Shown: positions 21,931 to 32,023 of the stretch, in pieces | Layout: each line of letters starts with the position of its first letter | Position numbering within the stretch: position 1 is the stretch's first letter | Source of the DNA: Persicaria tinctoria | Lineage: Eukaryota; Streptophyta; Magnoliopsida; Caryophyllales; Polygonaceae | Reading direction: 5' to 3' | Assembly: GCA_037127255.1 (NCBI GenBank) | Contig: JBANSL010000013.1 | Coordinates: 56,383,688-56,447,687 of the forward strand | Length of the DNA stretch: 64,000 nt | Notes under the pieces: model-generated | Database searches by the model: none | What the model was told of the DNA's origin: nothing | The model's input: only the letters and a program-made list of their open reading frames with translations | Made by a program: the position numbers and the translations under genes

Positions 21931-22302
21931 CTAGTCAAAGTATCTACCACTACATTGGCCTTCCCTGGATGATAGACAATGATCCAAGTCATAGTCATTC
22001 AGAAGATGTAGCCATCGCCTTTGACGCATGTTGAGCTCCTTCTGCGTGAATATGTACTTTAAGCTCTTTTGATCCTTCATCGCCTTGCAAGAAGTACCAT
22101 ATAGATAATGCCTCCAGATCTTCAGAGCGTGAACCACGGCTTCTAACTCCTCATGGATAAGGTAAGATACCTCTGCAGGCTTCAACTGACGTGAGGTATA
22201 AGCAATCACCCGGTCCCTTTGATGCAGAACACAACCCAAGCCGGAGTGTAAAGCGTCGGTATAGATAACGAAGTCCTCTATCCCATTCGACAAAGGTAAC
22301 AC
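21931..22302 (-). pseudogene. RNase H domain of element A
   Basis: The ORF shows the RNase H pattern: YTDALHSGLGCVL (first catalytic Asp), VIAYTSRQLKPAE, then HEELEAVVHALKIWRHYLYG (catalytic Glu) and a K-x-L-K-Y-I-F-T-Q-K-E-L-N-x-R-Q-R-R-W block. This domain removes the RNA strand during reverse transcription. It follows the reverse transcriptase in the same orientation, with stops between them. Confidence 0.75.
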
Positions 22303-22529
22303 TAGAGCGGTCGTCAGCTTCTACTTCAGAACCTCAAAACTAGCCTGGCACTCGGGACCCTAGTCGAAGGGAACGTTCTTCTTCAACAGTTGTGTCATCG
22401 GTCGCGTGATACTCAAGAAACCCTGGACGAACCTCCGGTAGTAGCTGGCCAATCTCAGGAATGAGTGGATATCCCTGATGTTCTTGGGCACCTGTCAAGC
22501 AACGATGGCATCAATCTTCGTCGGATCCA

Positions 22530-23215
22530 CGACGACTCCCACAACTAAAATCATGTGGCTCAAGAATGCCACCTCGGTAAGCCAGAACTCACACTTGTTG
22601 TACTTGCTTCCGCAACGTCTCTAGCACAATCCTCAAATGGTACTCGTGATCCTCTCTACTCCTCGAGTAGTCTAAGAAGTCATTAATGAAGAAAACAACG
22701 AATCTATCCAAGAAATCGATGAACACGCAGTTCATGAGCTCCATGAACGCAGCTGGTGCATTGGTTAGCCCAAACGACATGGCCATGAAGTCGTAGTGTC
22801 CATAACGGTTCTGGAAAGCGGTCTTCTGAACATCCTTTGGCCTCACTCGCAGCGGGTGGTAACCCGATCTCAGATCAAACTTTGAAAAGGCGACGGCGCC
22901 CTACAACTGATCCATCAAACCATCAATACGGGGGAGAGGATAATGGTTCTTCACTGTCGCCCGATTCAGCTCTCTATAGTCGATGCACAGTCTCAGCGAC
23001 CCGTCCTTCTTCTTGACGAACAACATCGGCGCTCCCCAAGGTGATGTACTAGGTCTGATGTAGCCCTTCTTAGCTAGCTCCTCTAGCTGAGCCTTCAACT
23101 CAGCCATCTTCATCAGTGATATGCGGTAAGGGACTTGCGAAATGGGCTTGGTGCCCGGCTCCAACTCAATCGCGAAGTCGACCTCTCACGGCGCGGGGAA
23201 GTCCTGGCATCTCCT
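22530..23215 (-). pseudogene. reverse transcriptase of element A, active-site residue lost
   Basis: One frame from 23,192 to 22,589 with a TAG at about 22,898. Motifs in order: [94 protein letters not shown] and FINDFLDYS. The catalytic double aspartate of motif C (normally D-D) reads N-D, so the enzyme would be inactive even without the stops. Upstream, 23,300-23,193 holds the linker to the protease, with one frameshift, and is cut by element C at 23,300. Confidence 0.8.
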
Positions 23216-23295
23216 CTGGAAACACATATGTTAAGTCTTAAATGATGGGGACACCTGATATGCTAGGGTGCATGCGATCCACCTCTAAAGCGTAA

Positions 23296-23300
23296 CACTA
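23296..23300. repeat. target-site duplication of element C, left copy
   Basis: CACTA, repeated exactly at 32,019-32,023. Confidence 0.9.
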
Positions 23301-25109
23301 TGATTTCTCCAAAGTAGCCATGTCTGTATGCATATTTTTATTCCATATTCTTTACATTTTGCATATTTCGGGTTGGGAATATGTCGAAATTATGTAGTAT
23401 ACGCTTATTTGTCAGAAATGGAGATCTACATAAGTTTCTGTTTAATATCGCAGAATATGGAACCATTTCGGGAGAAAACCAAGAAGCAAGAACCGGAGCA
23501 CAAAGCTACTTGACATCGACTAAACCTAGTCGATCTCGATAAAGGCATGCCTAGACACCAACCAGCATCGAGGAGCCTACATCGAGAAACTGAAGACGAA
23601 GAACCCGACTCCACACCCTACTCGAGATCGAGTACGGGTACTCGAGGTCGACAAGACGTGGAGCCATGTCCGAGCATGTCGACAAGAGACTTGCCCGACC
23701 AGCCAAGCCAGACCTAGTCGACGAACATTCCTACTCGATGTCGACAAGACTGTCGTTGAGATCGAGTACACCTGTGAGCCACACCCGAGCTTGTCGAGCA
23801 CCAGATAGCCGAGACGACGAAGCCGAGCCAGTCGACCAACAATCCTACTCGAGATCAACAACATCTTTGTCGAGATCGAGGAGGACTTCCAGAGCCGCGT
23901 TACTCGGTTTGACGAATCCTACTCGATGTGGGATTACTTGGGCCCGAAGATTGTCGATTCTATCCAATCTATCAAGATGCATCATGGAAGGAGAAGATCT
24001 ATCCATTAAAGACATTTAGATATATTTAGATTTAATTCCCTTATTGCTTTTATTTATCCTTAAGCATCTTAGATATAGTTTTAGATATAGATATAGATAT
24101 TCTATCCTTGAGTAGCAAGGATTAGAAAGCTATAAATAAAGCCCATGGGGCTGATTTTAGATTCATTCAATTTCATAGAGAAGTAAGTAGGAGAAGCAGA
24201 GAGAGAGAGTGAGCGGCCGATTGGAGTTGTGAAGTGAGAGAGGAATTGGCTTCAAGCGGCTGTAAACTTTGGTTTATTTTAATGCAATTAGTTATTTTCT
24301 TTCAATCGATGATGTCTGAGTTTGCGATGAAGCGCGAGTAGTCCACCCACTTCTAGGGTTGGGGCGAGCCCGACGATAGCCATGCGTGTTTGAGGTAAAG
24401 ATCTGACCTTTATCATGTTTTGAGCATCTACTACTTGTTTATGTGTTTATTACCCGTCTAATGGAGATCCATGTTAACAACTTGGATTGTAAACATAAAA
24501 TTGGTAGAGACAATTAGGGTTTCTTGAAAGAGTTGTCTAATTGTTGGAAAAGGCGAAAGCTTGTCCTTTGATACAATTTACATGATTATCTGTTTATCTC
24601 TGTCTTATGCATGCTTGGTTATCGTTGTTGCAAACCCCAATCTTGGAAGTCCTTTTACATTAAGTTTAGTTCGAAATCCCAAAGCATTTGTTCTTTATTT
24701 TCTTTCGTTTTAATTTTCTGCTCTACTCGATCTCGACCAAGCCTGGTCGAGCTCGACTACTGATCTTCGACCCAAGGTCGCCGTAGCTTCTGTGTGCAGG
24801 AAATCGACAAGACAACCCGAAGTCGACGAGGACTGTACTCGATATCGAGTAGCCTCTTGTCGATATCGACGAGCCCCTGTGTTCGACTGTCCGATCTTCT
24901 GTCGACTACCCTAGTCGAGATCGAGGACTCTATTGTCGACTTCTGTTCGTGAGATTCCACCGCTGCCTAGGATCCGCTGACACGCTTCCTCGTGGATCGA
25001 TCCTGACTTCCCGCTGCTGCATCAGGAGGAGGTCTTGTAATTATTTGCGTGGGTAGAATCTAGTTTGATTTATTTTGTTATATTTCATACTCGATTTCCT
25101 CCTACAACA
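23301..25109 (+). repeat. 5' LTR of element C
   Basis: Two dense blocks of TCGA palindromes (23,505-23,960 and 24,720-24,950). A TATAAATAAAG promoter-like box lies at 24,132-24,142 within GAAAGCTATAAATAAAGCCC, conserved in the right LTR and in solo LTR G, so transcription probably starts shortly downstream. The ORF 23,666-24,019 is open in both LTRs but has no recognisable domain. Confidence 0.9.
24132..24142 (+). promoter_or_regulatory. TATA box of the element C LTR
   Basis: TATAAATAAAG in the LTR, present at the corresponding place in the 3' LTR (31,031) and in LTR G (about 52,901). Position in mid-LTR and conservation across two diverged family members support its role as the element promoter. 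Confidence 0.55.
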
Positions 25110-25112
25110 AAT

Positions 25113-25133
25113 AGGCGTCGTTGCCGGGGAAGC
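25113..25133 (+). other. primer binding site of element C (tRNA-Asp-like)
   Basis: AGGCGTCGTTGCCGGGGAA starts a few bases after the LTR end. It differs from TGGCGCCGTTGCCGGGGA at two positions. Confidence 0.75.
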
Positions 25134-25193
25134 TATCATTCGCGCCTTAGGTAGTTAAAATCTCACGTTTTCTTCGAGTTACTTTACAGGTGT

Positions 25194-26693
25194 ATGCGCC
25201 GTTCTGGTCAACCACCTGAGTTTGACGGCTTAGACGAACCAGAACGCCTTCTACACATCAGAGCTAAACTACAAAGAGCCATGGCGGCCGCAGAAACACA
25301 AGAGCAGCTGATTGAGAGGCTGACAAAGGAGCTAGCCGCAAAGGATACCACTATCGCCAATGAGAGGACAGCGAGGGAACAAGCAGCTGAGTGCGCAAGG
25401 CAATCAGAAGCTGACCTTGCCCAATATCAAACCACTGCTGAGGATTATATGCATCCAACTCTCGTCGTGCCTGAATTGGCGATTCTAATCCCTGATAACT
25501 CCTTTGAAATTCGCACTCAATTTCTGATAGAGCTTAAAAATAATGCTTTTTATGGCAAATTTAATGAGTGTCCTCTTGAACATATTACAAATTTTCATGA
25601 CATGTGCCGTACTCTTGCTGAAGGTACAACTCTGGAATATGTCAAGATAAAAGCTTTTCGCTGGTCTCTCGCTGGACCTGCACTGAAGTGGCTTGAAGGG
25701 CTGAAGCCGAGATCTCTCACCACATGGGCCCAAGTAGAGCAAGAGTTTCTGAACAAATACCTCCCACCCGCCAAAACAGCACTTCTCCGCCAGAAAATCA
25801 CCGCCTTCAAACATAAGCAAGGGGAACCGCTGGCAAAGGCATGGGAACGCTACAAAGAACTGCTGCGATCTTGTCCTACTCATGGACAACCACCCTACGT
25901 CATTCAGGAGATCTTCTTCAACTCTCTTGATCAAGTCAATAAGGACAGAATCAACCATTATACTCGCTATGAGTACCTGACGATGCCACCAAGCGACGCA
26001 TGGGGTGTGCTAGAAAAGCTCACTAACTACGACAACAAATATGGGGCTCCTACAAACTATGATGAGAACGCCTATGCCAGACCAGCCCCATCTATGCCAC
26101 TCTATGAGCCAACGAAGGAGATTGACCCAGATTTCAGGGAGCAGTTCTACAGAGACCAGAATCGCAAGCTCCTCAAGCAAGTCAAATATTTATCTGTCAA
26201 TCAGCCTTGCATCGAATGCGGATCACAGAGGCACACCACTACTGAGTGCCCACACACGGAGCAAGTCAGAATTGCAGAGACACATGAAGAGGCAGCTTAC
26301 GCGGGAGGTCCCAATCGTTATATGGGAGATCAAAGGTTCTATCAACCACAGTGGAACCAAGGCCCTCCTAGGAATCCCCCACCATACAGAGCTCCAGGAC
26401 ATCCAGAAAGGGATCAAAAGAAGGATGATCTGCAGCTGATCCTTGAGGAGATGCGTAGGAATCAAGGCAACATCAACAACCACTTCCAGAACATCACTAC
26501 AAAATTTGAGGAACTAGATATCTATAAAAGGGGAATACAGATGCAGATGGGTCAAATCGTTGCACAGATCCCACGACCATCCGGACAGGTCCCTAGGCAA
26601 ACAGAACCAAATCCTAAAGGGAAGACCGGACACGTCGCATCTATCAAACTCAGGAGTGGGCATCAATTACACGAGCCAGAGGTCGGGAAATAG
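25194..26693 (+). CDS. Gag of element C (499 codons), ends at an amber codon
   Basis: Athila-type Gag that would form the particle and package RNA. Residues about 20-85 are a charged coiled coil (ETQEQLIERLTKELAAKDT). The capsid domain covers about 100-250 (NAFYGKFNECPLEHITNF; FRWSLAGPALKWLEGL; FLNKYLPPAKTALLRQKI; WERYKELLRSCPTHG). An intact zinc knuckle C-x2-C-x4-H-x4-C begins at residue 339 (CIECGSQRHTTTEC). A Q-rich region and a lysine-rich tail with IKLRSGHQL follow. The frame is open throughout and the start ATG lies 60 bases after the primer site. It stops at TAG (26,691-26,693), and protease continues in the same frame. Confidence 0.85.
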   Translation: MRRSGQPPEFDGLDEPERLLHIRAKLQRAMAAAETQEQLIERLTKELAAKDTTIANERTAREQAAECARQSEADLAQYQTTAEDYMHPTLVVPELAILIPDNSFEIRTQFLIELKNNAFYGKFNECPLEHITNFHDMCRTLAEGTTLEYVKIKAFRWSLAGPALKWLEGLKPRSLTTWAQVEQEFLNKYLPPAKTALLRQKITAFKHKQGEPLAKAWERYKELLRSCPTHGQPPYVIQEIFFNSLDQVNKDRINHYTRYEYLTMPPSDAWGVLEKLTNYDNKYGAPTNYDENAYARPAPSMPLYEPTKEIDPDFREQFYRDQNRKLLKQVKYLSVNQPCIECGSQRHTTTECPHTEQVRIAETHEEAAYAGGPNRYMGDQRFYQPQWNQGPPRNPPPYRAPGHPERDQKKDDLQLILEEMRRNQGNINNHFQNITTKFEELDIYKRGIQMQMGQIVAQIPRPSGQVPRQTEPNPKGKTGHVASIKLRSGHQLHEPEVGK

Positions 26694-27974
26694 AAAGGCA
26701 AGGCGGAACAGCAACTCGAGAAAGAACAGACCCAATTCGATCTCGAGGAGGCTCTACTCGACCTCGACAAGCCACTACTCGACACAGACCAGAAGCTGAG
26801 CTCGGACTCCGCTGCGCAGACCAGCAACTCGAGGTCGACAACCCAAGTCGAGATCGACGAGCCCCTGGTCGAGGTCGAGGAGAAGCATCTGGCCGACGTC
26901 GACGACTCTACAGCACCTCCTACAGCTGATCTGGCTCCGAAATTGAAAAAGTCATTGCATTTCCCTTCAAAAGCACAGAAAGATCCCACTGCAGGTAGGT
27001 TTACCAGATTTGTTAATATGCTGCAAGAACTGAATGTTTCTATTCCTTTTACAGAAGCCTTGCAAGAGATGCATGGATATGTCAACTTTCTGAAGGAAAT
27101 TCTGAGCAAGAAGCGATCCATCTCAGAGATCGCAGGCGAATGCAAAGTACTCCACTTCCCTGAAAAGAGACCTGACCCTGGTAAGTTTTCTGTTACTGTG
27201 GGTTTTGGACAATATAAATATGAGTCTCTATGTGATTTAGGAGCAAGTGTGAGCATCATGCCTTTATCAATCTGGCGGAAGGTCAAAATAGGATGCATAG
27301 AACCTGTGGATGCCAAGCTATACATGGCAAACAATACAGTAGTCATCCCTACAGGTATAGTTGAGAACGTCCCTGTCCAGGTTGTTAAATTCTTTATTCC
27401 AGCAGATTTCCTTATCATTGACTGTGCTGAAGATCCTACTAGCCCTATTATTCTTGGTAGACCATTCTTAGCTACTGCAGATGCCAGAATTAGTGTCAAG
27501 AATAGATCGCTCACCTTCACCATAGGCGATGAGGTTTTGGATTTCTCTTTTGGCCCTGCAAAAGAGGAAATTTCATGGCTAGAAGTGAAAAGCATCAGCA
27601 ACCACGGGACCAAGCAAACAGGGAAGGAAGGTGCCAACACTGTACTCGAGATCGACAAGACCAACTCGATCTCGACAAGACCTCTACTCGATCTCGACAA
27701 GACTTTGTCGACCTCGACTACCTCTGCTGAGCCACTGACTTGCCAAGAGCCTAAGTATGGGGTCCCTGTACTCGAGGTCGACCAGCTGTACTCGATCTCG
27801 ACTAGCCCCAGGGCCAAAGATTTCTGTTTTGGGTCCGAAAAGGTAAGTTCAGGTATGAATTCCACTCCTCAGTCCATAAAGAAAATTATCAATGATTTAA
27901 AGGGAGATAAGGCACCATGGCAAGAAAATCTGCGAAAACTGAGAGCTGGAAGGAAGAAGAAGAAAGAGAAATGA
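26694..27974 (+). CDS. protease region of element C, in frame after the Gag amber codon
   Basis: The Gag frame continues past TAG at 26,691 without another stop to TGA at 27,974. First comes a linker of about 80 codons built largely from TCGA motifs (Leu-Asp, Val-Glu, Ser-Thr repeats). Then the Athila linker (GRFTRFVNMLQELNVSIPF) and retropepsin: LCDLGASVSIMPLS with the catalytic Asp intact, QVVKFFIPADFLIID, IILGRPFLATADA. A second motif-rich stretch (27,645-27,810) and a basic C terminus (GRKKKKEK) end the frame. It would cleave Gag in the particle. Expression needs readthrough or reversion of the amber; the first ATG of this part is at 26,943. Confidence 0.8.
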   Translation, partial: KGKAEQQLEKEQTQFDLEEALLDLDKPLLDTDQKLSSDSAAQTSNSRSTTQVEIDEPLVEVEEKHLADVDDSTAPPTADLAPKLKKSLHFPSKAQKDPTAGRFTRFVNMLQELNVSIPFTEALQEMHGYVNFLKEILSKKRSISEIAGECKVLHFPEKRPDPGKFSVTVGFGQYKYESLCDLGASVSIMPLSIWRKVKIGCIEPVDAKLYMANNTVVIPTGIVENVPVQVVKFFIPADFLIIDCAEDPTSPIILGRPFLATADARISVKNRSLTFTIGDEVLDFSFGPAKEEISWLEVKSISNHGTKQTGKEGANTVLEIDKTNSISTRPLLDLDKTLSTSTTSAEPLTCQEPKYGVPVLEVDQLYSISTSPRAKDFCFGSEKVSSGMNSTPQSIKKIINDLKGDKAPWQENLRKLRAGRKKKKEK

Positions 27975-28600
27975 GATGATGCAAGCGACCACCTGTCAGC
28001 TGAGCTTGCATACTACCATCAGGACCCAGATGATCCAGGAGAAGGGCCAAGCATGAGCGGGCCCCACAATAATGGTCCTTGAGCACAAACGGAGAAGTCG
28101 GCCTAGCGACTCTAAAATCTAGAGCATGTATATAAACTTTATGAATTTTGGGACTTTTTGAACTTTTTGGTTTTTGTTTTTGGTTTTGGTTTTATGTTAT
28201 TTCATGTGGATAGTCTTGTTTCTTGTGCAATCTAACACTTTTAGGTCGGCAAGCATATAAGGATCGCGGAAAGTGGAATAGGGAGTCCCTGAAAATCAGT
28301 CAGAATCGACGAAGGCCAAGTCGATGACGATAAGGAGGAGAAGCCCAAAAGTTACTTGATCTCGAGTAGACGTACTCGACATCGACAAGCCACCAGAAGC
28401 TCCTCGACTTCATAAAACCACTAGACGCAGACGAAGCTCCTCGAGATCGAGTACACTCTACTCGAGACCGACAAGGAACCTACTCGACATACACTGATTC
28501 GCCCTCCTCGATGTGTTATCATGTGAGTTCCTTCCTTTACTCTTGTTTTTATTTGATTTTATACAGTGGGGACACTGTAAATTTTAAGTATGGGGTGGGG
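27975..28600 (+). other. non-coding 3' region of element C with TCGA motifs and an internal polypurine-like site
   Basis: No ORF. A block of TCGA palindromes at 28,345-28,500, then AAGTATGGGGTGGGGAAAGG at 28,588-28,607, which resembles the polypurine tracts of this group but lies 1.6 kb before the LTR. In an autonomous relative pol would be expected in this interval. Confidence 0.5.
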
Positions 28601-30200
28601 AAAGGGCTCGTTATTATTATCATATGTGTTAGTCTTGCTTTTGGTTTTACATGGTGAAATTTTAATTCATGCATTCATGTTTATGCATTTTAGTCTTTTG
28701 TCATACTTAAAGTCTTGTTTTTAGTTGCAAAAAAAAAAAATTAAAAAAAAAATAGAAAATGTCGAAAAATAAAAATAAAAAATATGCATGTTTAAATTTT
28801 TGCATTATTTTAGTTTTTATACCCTAACTTAGATGTCCTATGATGATAAATAATACTTGACTTGATCATGTAAATCCTATGGCATGTTTGGAAGGTTTAG
28901 CCTAAGTCCTCGAAAATGATTTTTATGTGGATTGTGAACTTGTGATGAAATTGAGCACATATGATCTTAAGCTAAAGGTTAAAATCCAACGAAACTTATC
29001 ACAATAAGAATTTTGGCCGTATAGGGAGAGCATTAAAAATCCCTCTGCTTTCTTGAGTGTATTTACTCTTCCTATGCATCTCTAAATGTTGTGATAGTTA
29101 TTCAAAGCTAATGCATTTATATGTTTATGTTGATGAGAATTAAATGATGGAGGCACCTTTTAAGCCAATTTTATCCTCTCTTTACCTACCCTGCACTATC
29201 CCTGCTTGAAGCCGAAACATTAGCCTGAGACTTTTATTGTAAACTCCACAAAATTATCCTTAGCCAAATTGAGCCTGACCCCCATTTGGGAATTAAGACT
29301 TAGAGTTGGTTGGAATGATGATTTGTGGAAAGAATGAGCTTATGTTGCATTTCAAGAAGGATCATGGAAATTATTGAGATATGGGTTGGTTGTACATTTT
29401 TTATCTTGCTAGACATATTATGTAAAAGGATTTTTGGCTCACATTATAAATGCACCTCTAGTATTATTTTATATTTTCGTTTCAAAAACAAACAAAAAAA
29501 AACAAAAAATCCGAAAAAAAAAAGAAGAAGAAGAAAAAGTACATATGTTTGTGAATAAAGTGCATGAGCCAAATTTACCTTATTTCTGTCATTATTTTGC
29601 AAGATACATATTTTGGAGAGATTTAGAAAGTTTGAAGGGTTATATACTCAATTGAGACAAATTGGAGAGTTTGGTTGATGCATATGATTGAGAAGTTATG
29701 GTTTGGTTGTGTTGGAAGATTTAGGAGTCTTGATTCTCGAATTTTATTTAGCACCACATGGCCAAATAATTCCATACCTTATTATTTCTTACCAGGCCCC
29801 ATTATAACCCCGCCGAATGGAATCTTCTTTGAAGACTTCTATTGAGCGAAGTCCTCCTGATAATTCTTGTTGTATTTTCATAATTGGTTGCGAAGTGGAT
29901 TCATGTTTAAATTGCAATGTTTATGAGATTGTGTATGGAATTGAGTTGAGAGTTGATCTTCATAGCCTAAACACATTTGAGAGTTGAGTGTAAACACATT
30001 ATTCCTGTGAGGTTGGATTTATACTGCCTATGCCTATGGATCGCTCATTTATGTGTGATGACGTTTAATTCACTTGTCTTACATTGCTACTACTTGAGAT
30101 GTTGCTTTTGACAAAGGCGAAGACTTGAAGGATGTGTTGTAGGTCTTGGTTATTGTTTGGTTATTGCTTGAGGACAAGAAAGTCTAAGTATGAGGTGATT
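28588..30200 (+). other. non-coding cassette of element C, bounded by two polypurine-tract-like sites
   Basis: Starts at the internal site (AAGTATGGGGTGGGG) and ends at GGACAAGAAAGTCTAAGTATGAGGTGATT next to the right LTR. The inner part, including a reversed CTAATTCCC-GG-AGGG-type block at about 29,270-29,300, corresponds to the cassettes of B and D. A-rich run at about 28,730-28,755. Two short overlapping ORFs at 29,325-29,655 are A-rich and unconvincing. Confidence 0.55.
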
Positions 30201-32018
30201 TGATGTCTCCAAAGTAGCCATGTCTGTATGCATATTTTTATTCCATATTCTTTACATTTTGCATATTTCGGGTTGGGAATATGTCGAAATTATGTAGTAT
30301 ACGCTTATTTGTCAGAAATGGAGATCTACATAAGTTTCTGTTTAATATCGCAGAATATGGAACCATTTCGGGAGAAAACCAAGAAGCAAGAACCGGAGCA
30401 CAAAGCTACTCGACATCGACTAAACCTAGTCGATCTCGACAAAGGCATGCCTAGACACCAGCCAGCATCGAGGAGCCTACGTCGAGAAACTGAAGACGAA
30501 GAACCCGACTCCACACCCTACTCGAGATCGAGTACGGATACTCGAGGTCGAAAAGAGGTGGAGCCATGTCCGAGCATGTCGACAAGAGACTTGCCCGACC
30601 AGCCAAGCCAGACCTAGTCGACGAACATTCCTACTTGATGTCGACAAGACTGTCGTCGAGATCGAGTACACCTGTGAGCCACACCCGAGCTTGTCGAGCA
30701 CTAGATAGCCGAGACGACGAAGCCGAGCCAGTCGACCAACAATCCTACTCGAGATCGACAAGACCTTTGTCGAGATCGAGGAGGACTTCCAGAGCCACGT
30801 TACTCGGTTTGACGAATCCTACTCGATGTGGGATTACTTGGGCCCGAAGATTGCCGATTCTATCCAATCTATCAAGATACATCATGGAAGGAGAAGATCT
30901 ATCCATTAAAGACATTTAGATATATTTAGATTTAATTCCCTTATTGATTTTATTTATCCTTAAGCATCTTAGATATAGTTTTAGATATAGATATAGATAT
31001 TCTATCCTTGAGTAGCAAGGATTAGAAAGCTATAAATAAAGCCCATGGGGCTGATTTTAGATTCATTCAATTTCAGAGAGAAGTAAGTAGGAGAAGCAGA
31101 GAGAGAGTGAGCGGCCGATTGGAGTTGTGAAGCAAGAGCGGAATTGGCTTCAAGCGGTTGTAAACTTTGGTTTATTTTAATGCAATTAGTTATTTTCTTT
31201 CAATCGATGATGTCTGAGTTTGCGATGAAGCGCGAGTAGTCCACCCACTTCTAGGGTTGGGGCGAGCCCGACGATAGCCATGCGTGTTTGAGGTAAAGAT
31301 CCGACCTTTATCGTGTTTTGAGAATCTACTACTTGTTTATGTGTTTATTACCCGTCTAATCCATGTTAACAACTTGGATTGTAAACATAAAATCGGTAGA
31401 GACAATTAGGGTTTCTTGAAAGAGTTGTCTAATTGTTGGAAAAGGCGAAAGCTTGTCCTTTGATGCGATTTACATGATTATCTGTTTATCTCTGCCTTAT
31501 GCATGCTTGGTTATCGTTGTTGCAAACCCCAATCTTGGAAGTCCTTTTATATTAAGTTTAGTTCGAAATCCCAAAGCATTTGTTCTTTATTTTCTTTCGT
31601 TTTAATTTTCTGCTCTACTCGATCTCGACCAAGCCTGGTCGAGCTCGACTACTGATCTTCGACCCAAGGTCGCCGTAGCTTCTGTGTGCAGGAAATCGAC
31701 AAGACAACCCGAAGTCGACGAGGACTGTACTCGATATCGAGTAGCCCCTTATCGATATCGACGAGCCCCTGTGCTTGCTGCTGCGCTGTGTTTGACTATC
31801 CTATCTTCTGTCGACTACCCTAGTCGAGATCGAGGACTTTGTTGTCGACTTCTGTCCGTGAGATTCCACCGCTGCCTAGGATCCGCTGACACGCTTCCTC
31901 GTGGATCGATCCTGACTTCCCGCTGCTGCATCAGGAGGAGGTCTTGTAATTATTTGCGTGTGCAGAATCTGGTTTGATTTATTTTGTTATATTTCATACT
32001 CGATTTCCTCCTACAACA
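30201..32018 (+). repeat. 3' LTR of element C
   Basis: Direct repeat of 23,301-25,109. It differs by scattered substitutions and small indels, including an 11-base insertion near 31,773 and a short deletion near 31,356. Confidence 0.9.
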
Positions 32019-32023
32019 CACTA
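32019..32023. repeat. target-site duplication of element C, right copy
   Basis: CACTA, identical to 23,296-23,300. Confidence 0.9.

Larger units (their letters stand above)
23301..32018 (+). mobile_element. element C: Athila-like gag-protease LTR element inserted in A's pol region
   Basis: LTRs 23,301-25,109 and 30,201-32,018 (1809 and 1818 bp, highly similar) begin TGAT and end CTACAACA, flanked by the perfect 5-bp duplication CACTA. The primer site follows the left LTR, so it is plus-strand. One coding frame (Gag, amber stop, protease) is otherwise open, then about 2.2 kb of non-coding DNA. No reverse transcriptase, RNase H or integrase: non-autonomous. It is younger than its host A. Striking content of short TCGA-centred palindromes in LTRs, coding region and 3' region. 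Confidence 0.95.

Noticed and set aside
23666..24019. 117-codon ORF in the C LTR, open in both LTR copies, as a gene
   Set aside because: The LTRs are recent copies of each other, so conservation is not independent. The translation is only Ser/Arg-rich sequence from TCGA repeats.
25485..25958. Minus-strand ORF of 157 codons inside C gag
   Set aside because: Antisense shadow of Gag; no start context or domain.
26663..27865. 400-codon minus-strand ORF opposite the C protease
   Set aside because: Antisense shadow of the gag-protease frame; Ser-rich translation derives from TCGA motifs and carries no domain.
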